NCBI RefSeq assembly: GCF_000758605.1
Contig: NZ_CP009282.1
Span: 2,666,001-2,730,000 of the forward strand
Direction of reading: 5' to 3'
Source: Paenibacillus sp. FSL R5-0912
GTDB lineage: Bacteria; Bacillota; Bacilli; Paenibacillales; Paenibacillaceae
Length of the DNA: 64,000 bases
Shown: positions 17,418 to 25,438 of the stretch, piece by piece
Layout: every line of letters starts with the position of its first letter
Numbering within the stretch: the stretch's first letter is position 1
Notes under the pieces: model-generated
Databases searched by the model: none
What the model saw: the letters and a program-made list of their open reading frames with translations, nothing else
Told to the model about the DNA's origin: nothing
Position numbers and translations under genes: made by a program

Positions 17418-17624
17418 ATGTTATCAGCGTTGAAAGGGCAGGAAGTAACGATTCATTTTTTGGATGGAACCAGTGTCAGAGGAGGGGTTCTGGAGGAGCT
17501 GGATGAGAGGTTCGTGAAGTACAGCACGGAGTTCCAGACCCTCTACATTCCAATCACCTCCATCCGCGCCGTAGACGTGCAGACCAAAGAACGGGAACGG
17601 CCGCGTGTCGGTTTCGGGCAGTAG
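17418..17624 (+). CDS. Small Sm-like-fold protein downstream of clpP
   Basis: 68 residues. The pattern LKGQEVTIHFLDGTSVRGGVLEEL, then FVKYSTEFQTLYIPITSIRAVDV looks like the five-strand beta barrel of Sm-like or DUF2642-type proteins: a short N-terminal helix, a Gly-bearing turn, and a final strand with an IPITSI end. The C terminus (about 15 residues) is basic and Gly-containing. GAAGGAG at 17402-17408 gives a good start. It is co-directional with clpP and shares its terminator, so they are probably co-transcribed. Role unknown; RNA or protein binding is only an inference from the fold guess. Confidence 0.78.
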   Translation: MLSALKGQEVTIHFLDGTSVRGGVLEELDERFVKYSTEFQTLYIPITSIRAVDVQTKERERPRVGFGQ

Positions 17625-17650
17625 ACAGTACATCCTGGTAAAAGCAATCT

Positions 17651-17695
17651 AAACCCCCGGTTCTCCGCTATGAGGGAGATCCGGGGGTTTTGGGT
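17651..17695 (+). terminator. Strong rho-independent terminator after clpP operon
   Basis: AAACCCCCGG at 17651-17660 pairs with CCGGGGGTTT at 17681-17690, with an inner CTCC/GGAG pairing, followed by TTTTGGGTTT. It lies 27 bases after the Sm-like gene. Confidence 0.88.
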
Positions 17696-17831
17696 TTGGA
17701 ATAGTGCAGCTGTTGCTGCTGATATTCGGTCTTAATATCCGTTATATGCGGATACCATTACCGGAATCAGAAGTCCGTAAGGCTGAAGCTGGTGAAGTAT
17801 TCATTCACCGCGGAAGCGGAGAGGGAAGCCG

Positions 17832-19652
17832 CTATCTCGGGGGCAGTGAGAAGGCAGGGGCCAGGCGGTGCACACCCTTGGGAGTATATCCAAGCGATGA
17901 GCTTACGCCGCACAGGTCAGCCAGCAGATAGAGGATACTCAGCCACATTTCGGTTCCCTGCAGACCCGTGTCCTGCTGCTGTGATAACTGGAAGGCGAAG
18001 CCGCGCTGCGGAACCCAGAATTTAAGCACTTCGCTGAGCATATTCTCCGCCCAGCTGCGGATCTCTGCACGGCGGTAATCGGTCTGCTTCAGGCAGATCC
18101 AGAGCGGATGGACCACATCCAGCACGTTGCAGGCGTTAAGCACCTCTGCACGGAAGAACCGGCGGTCCCTGCTGTGGGCCAGCACGGTATCGATGCTGCG
18201 CTCCGGATACGGCAGAGGAAGGCCGAACTGCGCATAGGTCGCGCGGGTGAGCCGGTAGAAACCGTTCACCGGCTGCAGCCAGCCCTCCTCTGCGGTAGGG
18301 AGGCCCCATAGGCCGGAGTCCTTGCGGCAATGGGTCGCCAGCCAGCCGAACAGATCATCCGGCCGTTTACGGGAGCCGAACGTCTTCAGGTTGTGGTACA
18401 GACCCGTGGCATAGCAGTCAATCCAGTCGCCGCCGCCCCAGGCATTGTGCTCCCACGGCAGATCATTCAGATATGGATACAACGCAGCGGTCTCCATATT
18501 CTCAGCAACGGTAACCGGATGGGGCAGGGCAGAACCGAGCACCTCCAGCGCGTACCCTACAGCGAGAAGATGATACCGGGAGAGGTGGTCGGTTAATAGC
18601 TCAGGGTGATCCTCCGGTCCGGGCGGAGACCAAGGGTCGGGCAGCAGTCCTGTCCCGGCATCCTGGAATCCCTGCAATACAGCGATAAGCTCTGCCCGCG
18701 TCCAGCCGGGAGGCAGGCTGCCGAACATCGCGGCAATCTCCACTGCATCGCAGTAAGCTCTAACCGTCCGCTTATATCCGGGCCGGTCGCGGAAGAATTT
18801 CTCTGCCTCCGTTGACTCTGAGTAGTACTCCAGCAGCGGGATCAGCTGGTCTCCTGCCAGCTTGCCGAAGTCAGCCAGCTGCTGTGAGAGCAGGCTATAT
18901 GTCTCCAGCTCACCAGGAATCGGCTTCGCGCTTCTGCCGGTTTCCCAGCCAGTCAGCAGCGCTGCATCAGCCGCATCTGTACCCGTACCAGCTTTCACTG
19001 CTGCTCCTCCAGCTTGCGAATCCATTGTCATCCCTATATCCTCCTTTCGTTCACCTGCAGCGGCAATTGCTGTTGTATCCCCGGCCAGCCGGCTGCGGAT
19101 TAGCCTGGCCGGATTGCCGCCCACAATACTGTAAGCGGGCACATCTTTGGTAACCACGGCACCGGCGGCGACAATGCTGTGCGAACCGATCTGCACACCG
19201 TCCAGAATAACGGTATTGGCTCCAATCCATACGTCGTCCCCGATGACAATCCCTTGGACAGTGCAAGGCTGGCGGAAGACCGGGATATCGGTGGAGGCGA
19301 ATCCGTGATTGAACCCGTACATACTCGCATGTGAAGCAACTCTTACACCATTTCCCATGGTAATATCGCCTGACAGCACGCTGTAGCTGTTGAGTGAGCA
19401 ATCGCTACCCATGATGAGCCGGGCACTGCGGACAATCGCTCCGCCGGCAATATAGCTCCGGTCGCCCATCTGAAGCTGATCCGGCAATACCACCGCCTGC
19501 GGCGAGACATAACAGGCTTCTCCAAAGGTATAGGAGTATTCAGCGCTTAGCTGCTGCTGGTATAAGATTTGCTCTTGCTGCTCCTGTGCGGAGGGGCCAA
19601 TCCAGGGCATGTAATCGAGCGCCTTCCGTGAGGCGGAACGTTGTTCGGGCAT
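17832..19652 (-). CDS. Hexapeptide acyltransferase fused to a large helical domain
   Basis: 606 residues. Residues about 35-190 form a left-handed beta-helix acyltransferase of the maltose/galactoside O-acetyltransferase type, with repeated hexapeptides, the catalytic His in YGFNHGF and the end motif VGGNPARLIR. A low-complexity Ala/Gly linker (about 195-235) joins a C-terminal part of about 370 residues with regularly spaced helices and Trp-rich turns (NAWGGGDWIDCYATGLYHNL), which suggests an alpha/alpha toroid; I cannot name its enzyme. No transmembrane segment is seen. It is divergent from the AraC regulator gene at 19809, which may control it. Confidence 0.8.
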   Translation of the reverse strand: MPEQRSASRKALDYMPWIGPSAQEQQEQILYQQQLSAEYSYTFGEACYVSPQAVVLPDQLQMGDRSYIAGGAIVRSARLIMGSDCSLNSYSVLSGDITMGNGVRVASHASMYGFNHGFASTDIPVFRQPCTVQGIVIGDDVWIGANTVILDGVQIGSHSIVAAGAVVTKDVPAYSIVGGNPARLIRSRLAGDTTAIAAAGERKEDIGMTMDSQAGGAAVKAGTGTDAADAALLTGWETGRSAKPIPGELETYSLLSQQLADFGKLAGDQLIPLLEYYSESTEAEKFFRDRPGYKRTVRAYCDAVEIAAMFGSLPPGWTRAELIAVLQGFQDAGTGLLPDPWSPPGPEDHPELLTDHLSRYHLLAVGYALEVLGSALPHPVTVAENMETAALYPYLNDLPWEHNAWGGGDWIDCYATGLYHNLKTFGSRKRPDDLFGWLATHCRKDSGLWGLPTAEEGWLQPVNGFYRLTRATYAQFGLPLPYPERSIDTVLAHSRDRRFFRAEVLNACNVLDVVHPLWICLKQTDYRRAEIRSWAENMLSEVLKFWVPQRGFAFQLSQQQDTGLQGTEMWLSILYLLADLCGVSSSLGYTPKGVHRLAPAFSLPPR

Positions 19653-19808
19653 CTCAGTCTCTCCTCTATAGCATAAGTCATTATTTCCTTAAGTGTAGCA
19701 GTAGAGGAAGGGAAGGGACATGGCATAAAGAGCACGACTAGCTTGTCAAAAACGCTTCAACATTTTATGCTGATCTCAGAGATGCTGCAGAAACGGGGGA
19801 GTCAGAGG

Positions 19809-20645
19809 ATGGAGAAAATTGTGCAGAATCTGGCCATAGATATTCACTGGATTCACGATAAGATCACGTTCCCGGACTGGAGGGATATCCGCCAGAATAT
19901 CAATGTGCACAGCTTCTACTGGATTCAGGAAGGTCAGGGGATCTTCCGTACGGACGAAGACTATCCGGTATCGCCGGGGATGCTGTTCTATCTGCCGCCT
20001 GGGCTGGCTTTGGACATGAGCTGCGGAAGGGAGGAGCCTCTGCGGATTACAATGATTCTGCTCTCGCTCTATACCTTGTCGCCTTCGGCGGATAATCAGG
20101 GCAGGATAGAGCCGCTGGATGTGCTGCCGCTGCAGTTCATGCTGAAGCCGGAGCGGGAACAGGGCAAGCAGCTTGGTCATTTGTTTCATAAAATTGCTGC
20201 GGATTGGGTCCCCGGAAGCACCGGGAGACAGCTGATGACCCAGTCCCTGCTCTATGAGCTCATGTACGAATTGCTGCAGGTTCAGGCGAATGCCCAGCTG
20301 GGCCGGGGGCAGGGCTTTGAGCTGTTTTTGCGGATCAAGAATGATATTGAACGCCGTTACAGTGAACCTTTGCTTATTCACGAGCTGGCGGTGCGTTACG
20401 GGATTTCCTCCTCGTATTTACGCAGTCTTTTTCAGCAATATCTGCATAGGAGCCCCAAAAGCTACTTAAGTGAAATCCGCTATGAGCATGCGGCGAAGCT
20501 GCTGCTGTACACCAGACTGACCTTGAAGGAGATTGCAGCAGCCTGCGGTTACAGCGACGAATTTCACTTCAGTAAAAGCTTCAAGCAACAGAACGGACAG
20601 CCGCCTTCTGCTATGCGGACTCTAGAGCACGGGAAGAGCGGATAA
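19809..20645 (+). CDS. AraC-family transcriptional regulator
   Basis: 278 residues with an N-terminal cupin-like ligand domain (IQEGQGIFRTDEDYPVSPGM) and a C-terminal AraC double helix-turn-helix (about 175-275), with VRYGISSSYLRSLFQQY and AAACGYSDEFHFSKSFKQ. ATG 19809 is favoured by GGGGGAG at 19795-19801; in-frame codons back to 19743 lack a site. It is transcribed away from the acyltransferase fusion gene across a short gap, a usual arrangement for a regulator and its target. Confidence 0.9.
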   Translation: MEKIVQNLAIDIHWIHDKITFPDWRDIRQNINVHSFYWIQEGQGIFRTDEDYPVSPGMLFYLPPGLALDMSCGREEPLRITMILLSLYTLSPSADNQGRIEPLDVLPLQFMLKPEREQGKQLGHLFHKIAADWVPGSTGRQLMTQSLLYELMYELLQVQANAQLGRGQGFELFLRIKNDIERRYSEPLLIHELAVRYGISSSYLRSLFQQYLHRSPKSYLSEIRYEHAAKLLLYTRLTLKEIAAACGYSDEFHFSKSFKQQNGQPPSAMRTLEHGKSG

Positions 20646-20676
20646 TCCTTACCGGTTGGATTCCCTGCCAAGTGCC

Positions 20677-21030
20677 TTACTGTTTATAGTTCTCCGCTCC
20701 CGGGACAATTTCAATATTAGTGATTAGATCATTGGCAACAGTAAAGAAATAATAAAACAGCTGAGGACTACCCGGGAAGATACCACTGGTTAATGAACTT
20801 ACAATGATTATCCCGTGTTTATACTCCACTTCAATAACGTTGGATTTCAATTCATATCCGATAGATTTTCCACGCCATTCTTTAATAGCTTCAATTCCAT
20901 TGAAATGATTGTTTTCACCGCTATCGTGGATGTGTGCATCTTTTGCCATGCAGACATCTATGACCGTAGTATCATTGGTGTTTAACGAATCCATATATAT
21001 TTCAACAGGTTGCGGTAGTTGTTTTGACAT
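20677..21030 (-). CDS. NTF2/SnoaL-like small protein
   Basis: 117 residues with the cone-shaped NTF2-like pattern: an N-terminal helix (EIYMDSLNTNDTTVIDVCMAKD), GIEAIKEWRGKSIG, and strands ending in YFFTVANDLITNIEIVPG. Members include ketosteroid-isomerase-like enzymes and stress proteins; the role here is open. The minus-strand start at 21030 has a very strong AAGGAGGT. It converges on the AraC regulator gene with a 31-base gap. Confidence 0.82.
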   Translation of the reverse strand: MSKQLPQPVEIYMDSLNTNDTTVIDVCMAKDAHIHDSGENNHFNGIEAIKEWRGKSIGYELKSNVIEVEYKHGIIIVSSLTSGIFPGSPQLFYYFFTVANDLITNIEIVPGAENYKQ

Positions 21031-21526
21031 TGTGTTACCTCCTTTTTTTTATATCCTAACATGAGTAACTAGACTACTGTATGTCACATTACCTATTCAC
21101 ATTGCCAATGATTTTGCATTGAGCTGGGGATAACAAAGAGGCGTGCTGAGGTGAAGATTACGGCAAAGTTCTGCAAGCGGTACAATAGCTACAATGAGCC
21201 GAGACTTAACAATGAAACGCGCAATACTGTATAAATGGTTGACTGCACCCCTCAGAGCCCCATCTGCGGGGTTTATTTCTGCATACAGAGTATTGGATTA
21301 CCAGCGTTACACATAATAACCTCATGGAGCTGCTGCCGGCAATTCCTGACGCAGCTTTGCCGGTCAAGCAGTTAGTGCTGCGCGAAAAAGGGGTAAGTTA
21401 CTATAATGTGCGGTATTTGCAGCTTTATACAACCACTTGGAGGTGAGCAGATTTCATCGAAATAAAGAGGGCAAACTCAGCCGTTTCCACTTAATTTTAA
21501 AATAAATCGTATGAAGATTTCTTCTG

Positions 21527-21538
21527 CTGTGATACAAT
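21527..21538 (+). promoter_or_regulatory. Upstream extended -10 promoter of the polyamine operon
   Basis: TGATACAAT, an extended -10 with TACAAT at 21533-21538. Transcription from it would start near 21545 and produce a leader of about 325 bases. No good -35 is seen. Confidence 0.45.
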
Positions 21539-21714
21539 TATCCGGTTGGCCTTGTGCATGGTTAATCGTCCGGTGCTCCTGATGAGTCCGTGATTGAATG
21601 AAGCTAATAAGCGCAGGAAAACGAAGCTTTCCAGTGTATTACTGTGAATTACAGAGTATTAATGGAGAAATCGACAGATTTTACACGGAACATATCATTT
21701 TTTGTCGTTTTTTA

Positions 21715-21743
21715 TTGATTTATTGAGAAGGTTTCTGTATAAT
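21715..21743 (+). promoter_or_regulatory. Proximal sigma-A promoter of the polyamine operon
   Basis: TTGATT at 21715-21720 and TATAAT at 21738-21743 with a 17-base spacer. Predicted transcript start is near 21750, about 120 bases before the TTG start codon at 21872. Confidence 0.65.
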
Positions 21744-21871
21744 CAGCCTTGTTGATTTTTCATAGGATGTAGCCTGTTCAGCTTGATGAAACGAAACGAC
21801 TGACAACGAAACGGATCCAGAGCAGCAAGGCTAATAACTAATAACTTAAGCAAAATTAGGGGGTTATTAAT

Positions 21872-23071
21872 TTGGGAAAAGCGTTAATTATTGGCGCTGG
21901 CGGTGTAGCGAGCGTTGTTGTTCATAAATGCTGCCAGAACCCGGATGTATTCGAAGAGATCTGCATTGCCAGCCGTACGGTGTCAAAATGCGATGCTCTG
22001 AAGGAGAAACTGGACGGGGGCCTGACGAAGATTTCTACGGCCAAGCTCGATGCTGACAACACGGAAGAAGTCATTGAACTGATCAAGAGCTTCCAGCCGG
22101 ATGTCGTGATTAATGTCGCTCTCCCATACCAGGATCTGACGATCATGGATGCCTGCCTGGCTACCGGAGTGCATTATGTAGATACAGCTAACTACGAACC
22201 GCAGGATACCGCGAAATTCGAATATTCCTGGCAGTGGGCATACAAGGAAAGATTCGAGAAGGCCGGAATTACGGCGCTGCTCGGCAGCGGATTTGACCCA
22301 GGCGTAACCGGTGTATTCACGGCTTATGCACAGAAGCACTATTTTGACGAAATTCATACGATTGATATTGTGGATGCGAACGCGGGCGACCATGGTTATC
22401 CGTTTGCAACTAACTTCAATCCTGAAATCAATATCCGCGAAATTACAGCGAACGGACGTTACTTCGAGAATGGCGAGTGGATTGAAACGGCACCGCTGTC
22501 CGAGAAAAAAGTATACGATCTCCCGGAGATCGGTCCGAAAGATATCTATCTTTTGTACCATGAAGAGCTGGAATCCCTGGCTGTTAATATCCCTGGCGTG
22601 AAAAAAATCCGCTTCTGGATGACCTTCTCGCAGAACTATCTGACTCACCTCAAGGTGCTTGAGAATGTTGGCATGACCTCGATCGAACCGATCAATTATG
22701 AAGGTAAAGAGATCATTCCGTTGCAGTTCCTGAAGGCGATTCTGCCTGACCCGGCTTCCCTGGGACCAAGAACCAAAGGTAAAACGAACATCGGAAACAT
22801 CATTCAGGGCGTGAAAGACGGCCAGCCTAAAACTTATTATGTCTACAATGTCTGCGATCACGAAGAGTGCTACAGAGAGGTTGGCTCCCAGGCCATTTCC
22901 TATACTACCGGCGTTCCTGCAATGATCGGGGCTATGATGATTATCAAAGGCATCTGGAACAAACCGGGCGTACACAACATCGAAGAATTCGATCCGGATC
23001 CATTCATGGATGCACTTAACAAACACGGGCTGCCTTGGCAAGAAGATTTCTCGCCGACGTTGCTGGATTAG
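21872..23071 (+). CDS. Carboxynorspermidine dehydrogenase (saccharopine dehydrogenase family)
   Basis: 399 residues. The N-terminal Rossmann fold shows GAGGVASVV at about residues 8-16, followed by CIASRT. The C-terminal part holds LGSGFDPGVTGVFTAYAQ and HEECYREVGSQAISYTTG, patterns seen in the Lys9/carboxynorspermidine dehydrogenase group. It would condense an aldehyde (aspartate semialdehyde) with a diamine, giving carboxy-norspermidine or carboxyspermidine in the cytoplasm using NAD(P)H. TTG 21872 is supported by TAGGGGG at 21857-21863. The decarboxylase gene follows after ten bases, which fixes the pathway. Confidence 0.9.
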   Translation: MGKALIIGAGGVASVVVHKCCQNPDVFEEICIASRTVSKCDALKEKLDGGLTKISTAKLDADNTEEVIELIKSFQPDVVINVALPYQDLTIMDACLATGVHYVDTANYEPQDTAKFEYSWQWAYKERFEKAGITALLGSGFDPGVTGVFTAYAQKHYFDEIHTIDIVDANAGDHGYPFATNFNPEINIREITANGRYFENGEWIETAPLSEKKVYDLPEIGPKDIYLLYHEELESLAVNIPGVKKIRFWMTFSQNYLTHLKVLENVGMTSIEPINYEGKEIIPLQFLKAILPDPASLGPRTKGKTNIGNIIQGVKDGQPKTYYVYNVCDHEECYREVGSQAISYTTGVPAMIGAMMIIKGIWNKPGVHNIEEFDPDPFMDALNKHGLPWQEDFSPTLLD

Positions 23072-23081
23072 GGCTTAAGTC

Positions 23082-24233
23082 ATGAAGGATAAAGATATAG
23101 ATATTGATATCAGCTCGCTGCCGTCCCCTGCCTATCTGGTAGATGAACGCCTGCTGACGAAGAACCTGGAAACTCTGAACTACGTGCAGGAGCGCAGCGG
23201 GGCGAAGATTCTTTTGGCACAAAAAGGCTTCTCCATGCATTCCATGTACCCACTGGTGGGTAAATACCTGCATGGCGTAACTTCCAGCTCCTTGTTCGAA
23301 GCCCGCCTGGGCTTCGAGGAAATGGGCAAAGAGGTCCATGTTTATGCACCGGCTTATGTAGACCGCGAGTTCGATGAGCTGCTCGGCTACACCGACCACA
23401 TTGTGTTCAACTCGTTTGATCAATGGAGCCGGTTCAAGGAACGGGTGCAGAACGCACCGAAGAAGATCAGCTGCGGCATCCGCGTCAATCCGGAGTACTC
23501 CGAGATTGAAGTGCCGCTGTATGATCCTTGCTACAACTACTCCCGTATGGGCGTAACCCTGCCGAACTTCCGGCCGGAAGAGCTGGACGGAATCGACGGG
23601 CTGCATTTCCATACCATGTGTGAACAGAACTCGGATACCCTGGAGCGTACGCTTAAGGTTGTGGAAGAGAAGTTCGGCCAGTATCTGCACGGCATGAAAT
23701 GGCTGAACTTCGGCGGCGGGCATCACATTACCCGTCCCGACTATGATCTGGAGACACTGATCAAGTGTATCCTGCATATGAAGGAAACGTATAATGTCGA
23801 GATCTATCTGGAGCCGGGCGAAGCAATTGCCCTTAACACCGGTTACCTGGTCGCGACTGTACTCGACACAATGCATAACGGTATGGATATCGCGATTCTC
23901 GATACCTCGGCCGAATGCCATATGCCGGATGTGCTGGCGATGCCGTACCGTCCGGGCATCATCGGTGCCGGAATGCCGGGCGAATTCGCCCACACGTACA
24001 GACTCGGCGGCATGACTTGCCTGGCAGGGGATGTTATCGGGGATTATTCCTTCCCGGAGCCGCTGAAATACGGTGACAAGCTCATCTTCCTCGACATGGC
24101 GCATTATTCCATGGTGAAGAACCATATGTTCAACGGCGTGAACCTGCCGGCCATCGCTTCCTACAATGAGGAAGAAGGCATCAAGGTCATCCGCGAGTTC
24201 GAATATAGTGATTTTAGTGGCCGTTTATCTTAA
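23082..24233 (+). CDS. nspC: Carboxynorspermidine/carboxyspermidine decarboxylase
   Basis: 383 residues of the fold III PLP decarboxylase family (alanine racemase-like barrel plus beta domain). The PLP Lys48 is in LLAQKGFS, HTMCEQ and FGGGHHI lie in the barrel, and CLAGDVIGDYSFP holds the Cys/Asp region. It removes the carboxyl group from the dehydrogenase product to give norspermidine or spermidine, the alternative bacterial polyamine route. It is in one operon with the dehydrogenase and is closed by a strong terminator. The ribosome site is weak (TAGGG), so translation may be coupled to the upstream gene. Confidence 0.93.
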   Translation: MKDKDIDIDISSLPSPAYLVDERLLTKNLETLNYVQERSGAKILLAQKGFSMHSMYPLVGKYLHGVTSSSLFEARLGFEEMGKEVHVYAPAYVDREFDELLGYTDHIVFNSFDQWSRFKERVQNAPKKISCGIRVNPEYSEIEVPLYDPCYNYSRMGVTLPNFRPEELDGIDGLHFHTMCEQNSDTLERTLKVVEEKFGQYLHGMKWLNFGGGHHITRPDYDLETLIKCILHMKETYNVEIYLEPGEAIALNTGYLVATVLDTMHNGMDIAILDTSAECHMPDVLAMPYRPGIIGAGMPGEFAHTYRLGGMTCLAGDVIGDYSFPEPLKYGDKLIFLDMAHYSMVKNHMFNGVNLPAIASYNEEEGIKVIREFEYSDFSGRLS

Positions 24234-24243
24234 GTAAGTATAG

Positions 24244-24282
24244 AAGCGCTCCTTCAGCTGCGGCTGATGGGGCGCTTTTTTG
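24244..24282 (+). terminator. Rho-independent terminator of the polyamine operon
   Basis: AAGCGC at 24244-24249 pairs with GCGCTT at 24272-24277, with an inner CAGC/GCTG hairpin, and a T-run follows. It starts ten bases after the nspC stop. Confidence 0.85.
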
Positions 24283-24425
24283 CGCGATTTAGGAAACTTC
24301 CGGGCTCTTTTGTTCGCTGCTGCTACTTGTAAGGAATAGTTAAATACATTTGTTACATTGTCCTTAGTCTGGATCAGGCGTAGCATTATACGTATAATGG
24401 CTTGAACGTGAAGGGAGTGAGCGGC

Positions 24426-24500
24426 ATGAAACGCCGGGTTATACGATTGATTTACTGCTGCAGAGATAGTGAGAGGGATGACAGAGGAAGAAATAAATGA
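24426..24500 (+). CDS. 24-codon leader frame before the APH-like gene
   Basis: ATG 24426 follows a strong site AAGGGAGTGA (24411-24420) and a TATAAT at 24393-24398. It encodes 24 residues, basic and Cys-containing (begins MKRRVIRLIYCC), and ends at TGA 24498-24500, overlapping the start of the next gene in another frame. It could be a regulatory leader, the original start of the APH-like gene before a frameshift, or chance. Confidence 0.35.
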   Translation: MKRRVIRLIYCCRDSERDDRGRNK

Positions 24501-25374
24501 CGAACATATAAGGGAGCTGCCGCTAAGCGTGCTTAAATTAGAATATCTACACAATAATGAGGAACTGGCATCGATGCTGCTGGGAAATTGGGAATTCGAT
24601 CCGGAGTCGCTGCATTTGTTCCAGTATTACAGGATCTCCTCCAACGCGGTGTATCCGTTCGAGAATGCCGGGGAGAACCAACTGCTGCGATTTGCACCAG
24701 CGGCTGAGAAGCGGAAGGATAATGTGCGGGCAGAGCTTGAGTTCATTGCTTACTTGCGGGAGTGCGGGTATGGCGTGCTGGAAGCTGTAGCCTCGAACAC
24801 AGGTGAGAAGCTTGTGGAAGCTGATACCCCATGGGGGGCATACTATGCTTCCGTATTCAAGCGGGTAGGAGGGGTACAGCTGGGCAGCACAGAGTTGAGC
24901 GATCATATCCTATACAAATATGGCGAAGCGCTGGGCCAGCTTCATCAACTGTCTAGCGAATATACGCCGGTTGAGGCGGCGAGATGGTCCCATAAGGATG
25001 TACTGGAGTGGATGTTGAGCGTGCTGGCTGAGTTTCCCTGGGAAGAGGCAGCCGTGGCCGAGGCAAGGCTGTTAATTGAATATTTTTCCGGGCAGCCGGT
25101 CACGACTAAGAATTACGGGCTAACCCATTATGACTTTGAACTCGACAATGTGTTCTATGATGAGGGCACGGATACCATCAGCGCTATCGATTTCGATGAC
25201 GCGATGTACCACTGGTATGCAGCCGATATCGAGCAGGCGCTGGACAGTCTGCGGATCTTGAGATCCGCTGCCGAACAAAGCGAGCATGAACCGGAGTGGC
25301 TTATCACGCTGCGGAGCCGGCTGGCAGGTGCCTGTGCGGCCAAGGCTTCGCGGTTTAGCGGACCGATCAGGTGA
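24469..25374 (+). CDS. Aminoglycoside-phosphotransferase-like (APH) family protein
   Basis: 301 residues with the APH kinase fold. The catalytic loop is HYDFELDNV (the family HxDxxxxN) and the metal-binding segment is AIDFDDA, both near residues 225-250. The N-terminal lobe has FENAGENQLLRFAP, matching the ATP-binding strands. Such proteins phosphorylate antibiotics, sugars or other small alcohols; the substrate is not visible and resistance should not be assumed. The start is uncertain: GTG 24469 and ATG 24478 both lack a good ribosome site, whereas the overlapping 24-codon frame has a strong one. Confidence 0.82.
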   Translation: MRGMTEEEINDEHIRELPLSVLKLEYLHNNEELASMLLGNWEFDPESLHLFQYYRISSNAVYPFENAGENQLLRFAPAAEKRKDNVRAELEFIAYLRECGYGVLEAVASNTGEKLVEADTPWGAYYASVFKRVGGVQLGSTELSDHILYKYGEALGQLHQLSSEYTPVEAARWSHKDVLEWMLSVLAEFPWEEAAVAEARLLIEYFSGQPVTTKNYGLTHYDFELDNVFYDEGTDTISAIDFDDAMYHWYAADIEQALDSLRILRSAAEQSEHEPEWLITLRSRLAGACAAKASRFSGPIR

Positions 25375-25438
25375 ATAATATACCGGATTAGACGTGTTTT
25401 ATTTCTAAGGTAGAAGAAATTCTGTCCGTATCATTCTT

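Larger units (their letters stand above)
21031..21871. other. 840-base intergenic region upstream of the polyamine operon
   Basis: No established gene. It contains two short open frames (GTG 21151, 27 codons; ATG 21324, 40 codons) that I do not trust, a weak CCCC/GGGG hairpin with a T-rich tail near 21257-21280, two sigma-A-like promoters, a segment resembling a hammerhead core (21579-21632), an 11-residue leader-peptide frame (21558-21593), and a 10-pair long-range helix (21745-21754 with 21823-21832) just before the ribosome site of the next gene. Confidence 0.6.

Noticed and set aside
21151..21446. Two short open frames (27 and 40 codons) in the leader region
   Set aside because: Neither resembles a known protein, and the start contexts are weak; they could be chance or fragments.
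21579..21632. A complete hammerhead ribozyme
   Set aside because: The CTGATGA core and CGAA are present but stem II is interrupted, no cleavage triplet sits in a workable place and stem III does not close, so only a partial resemblance is reported.
23016..24125. 369-codon minus-strand open frame opposite nspC
   Set aside because: It is a shadow of a well-identified gene with conserved motifs on the other strand, and it has no domain or site of its own.
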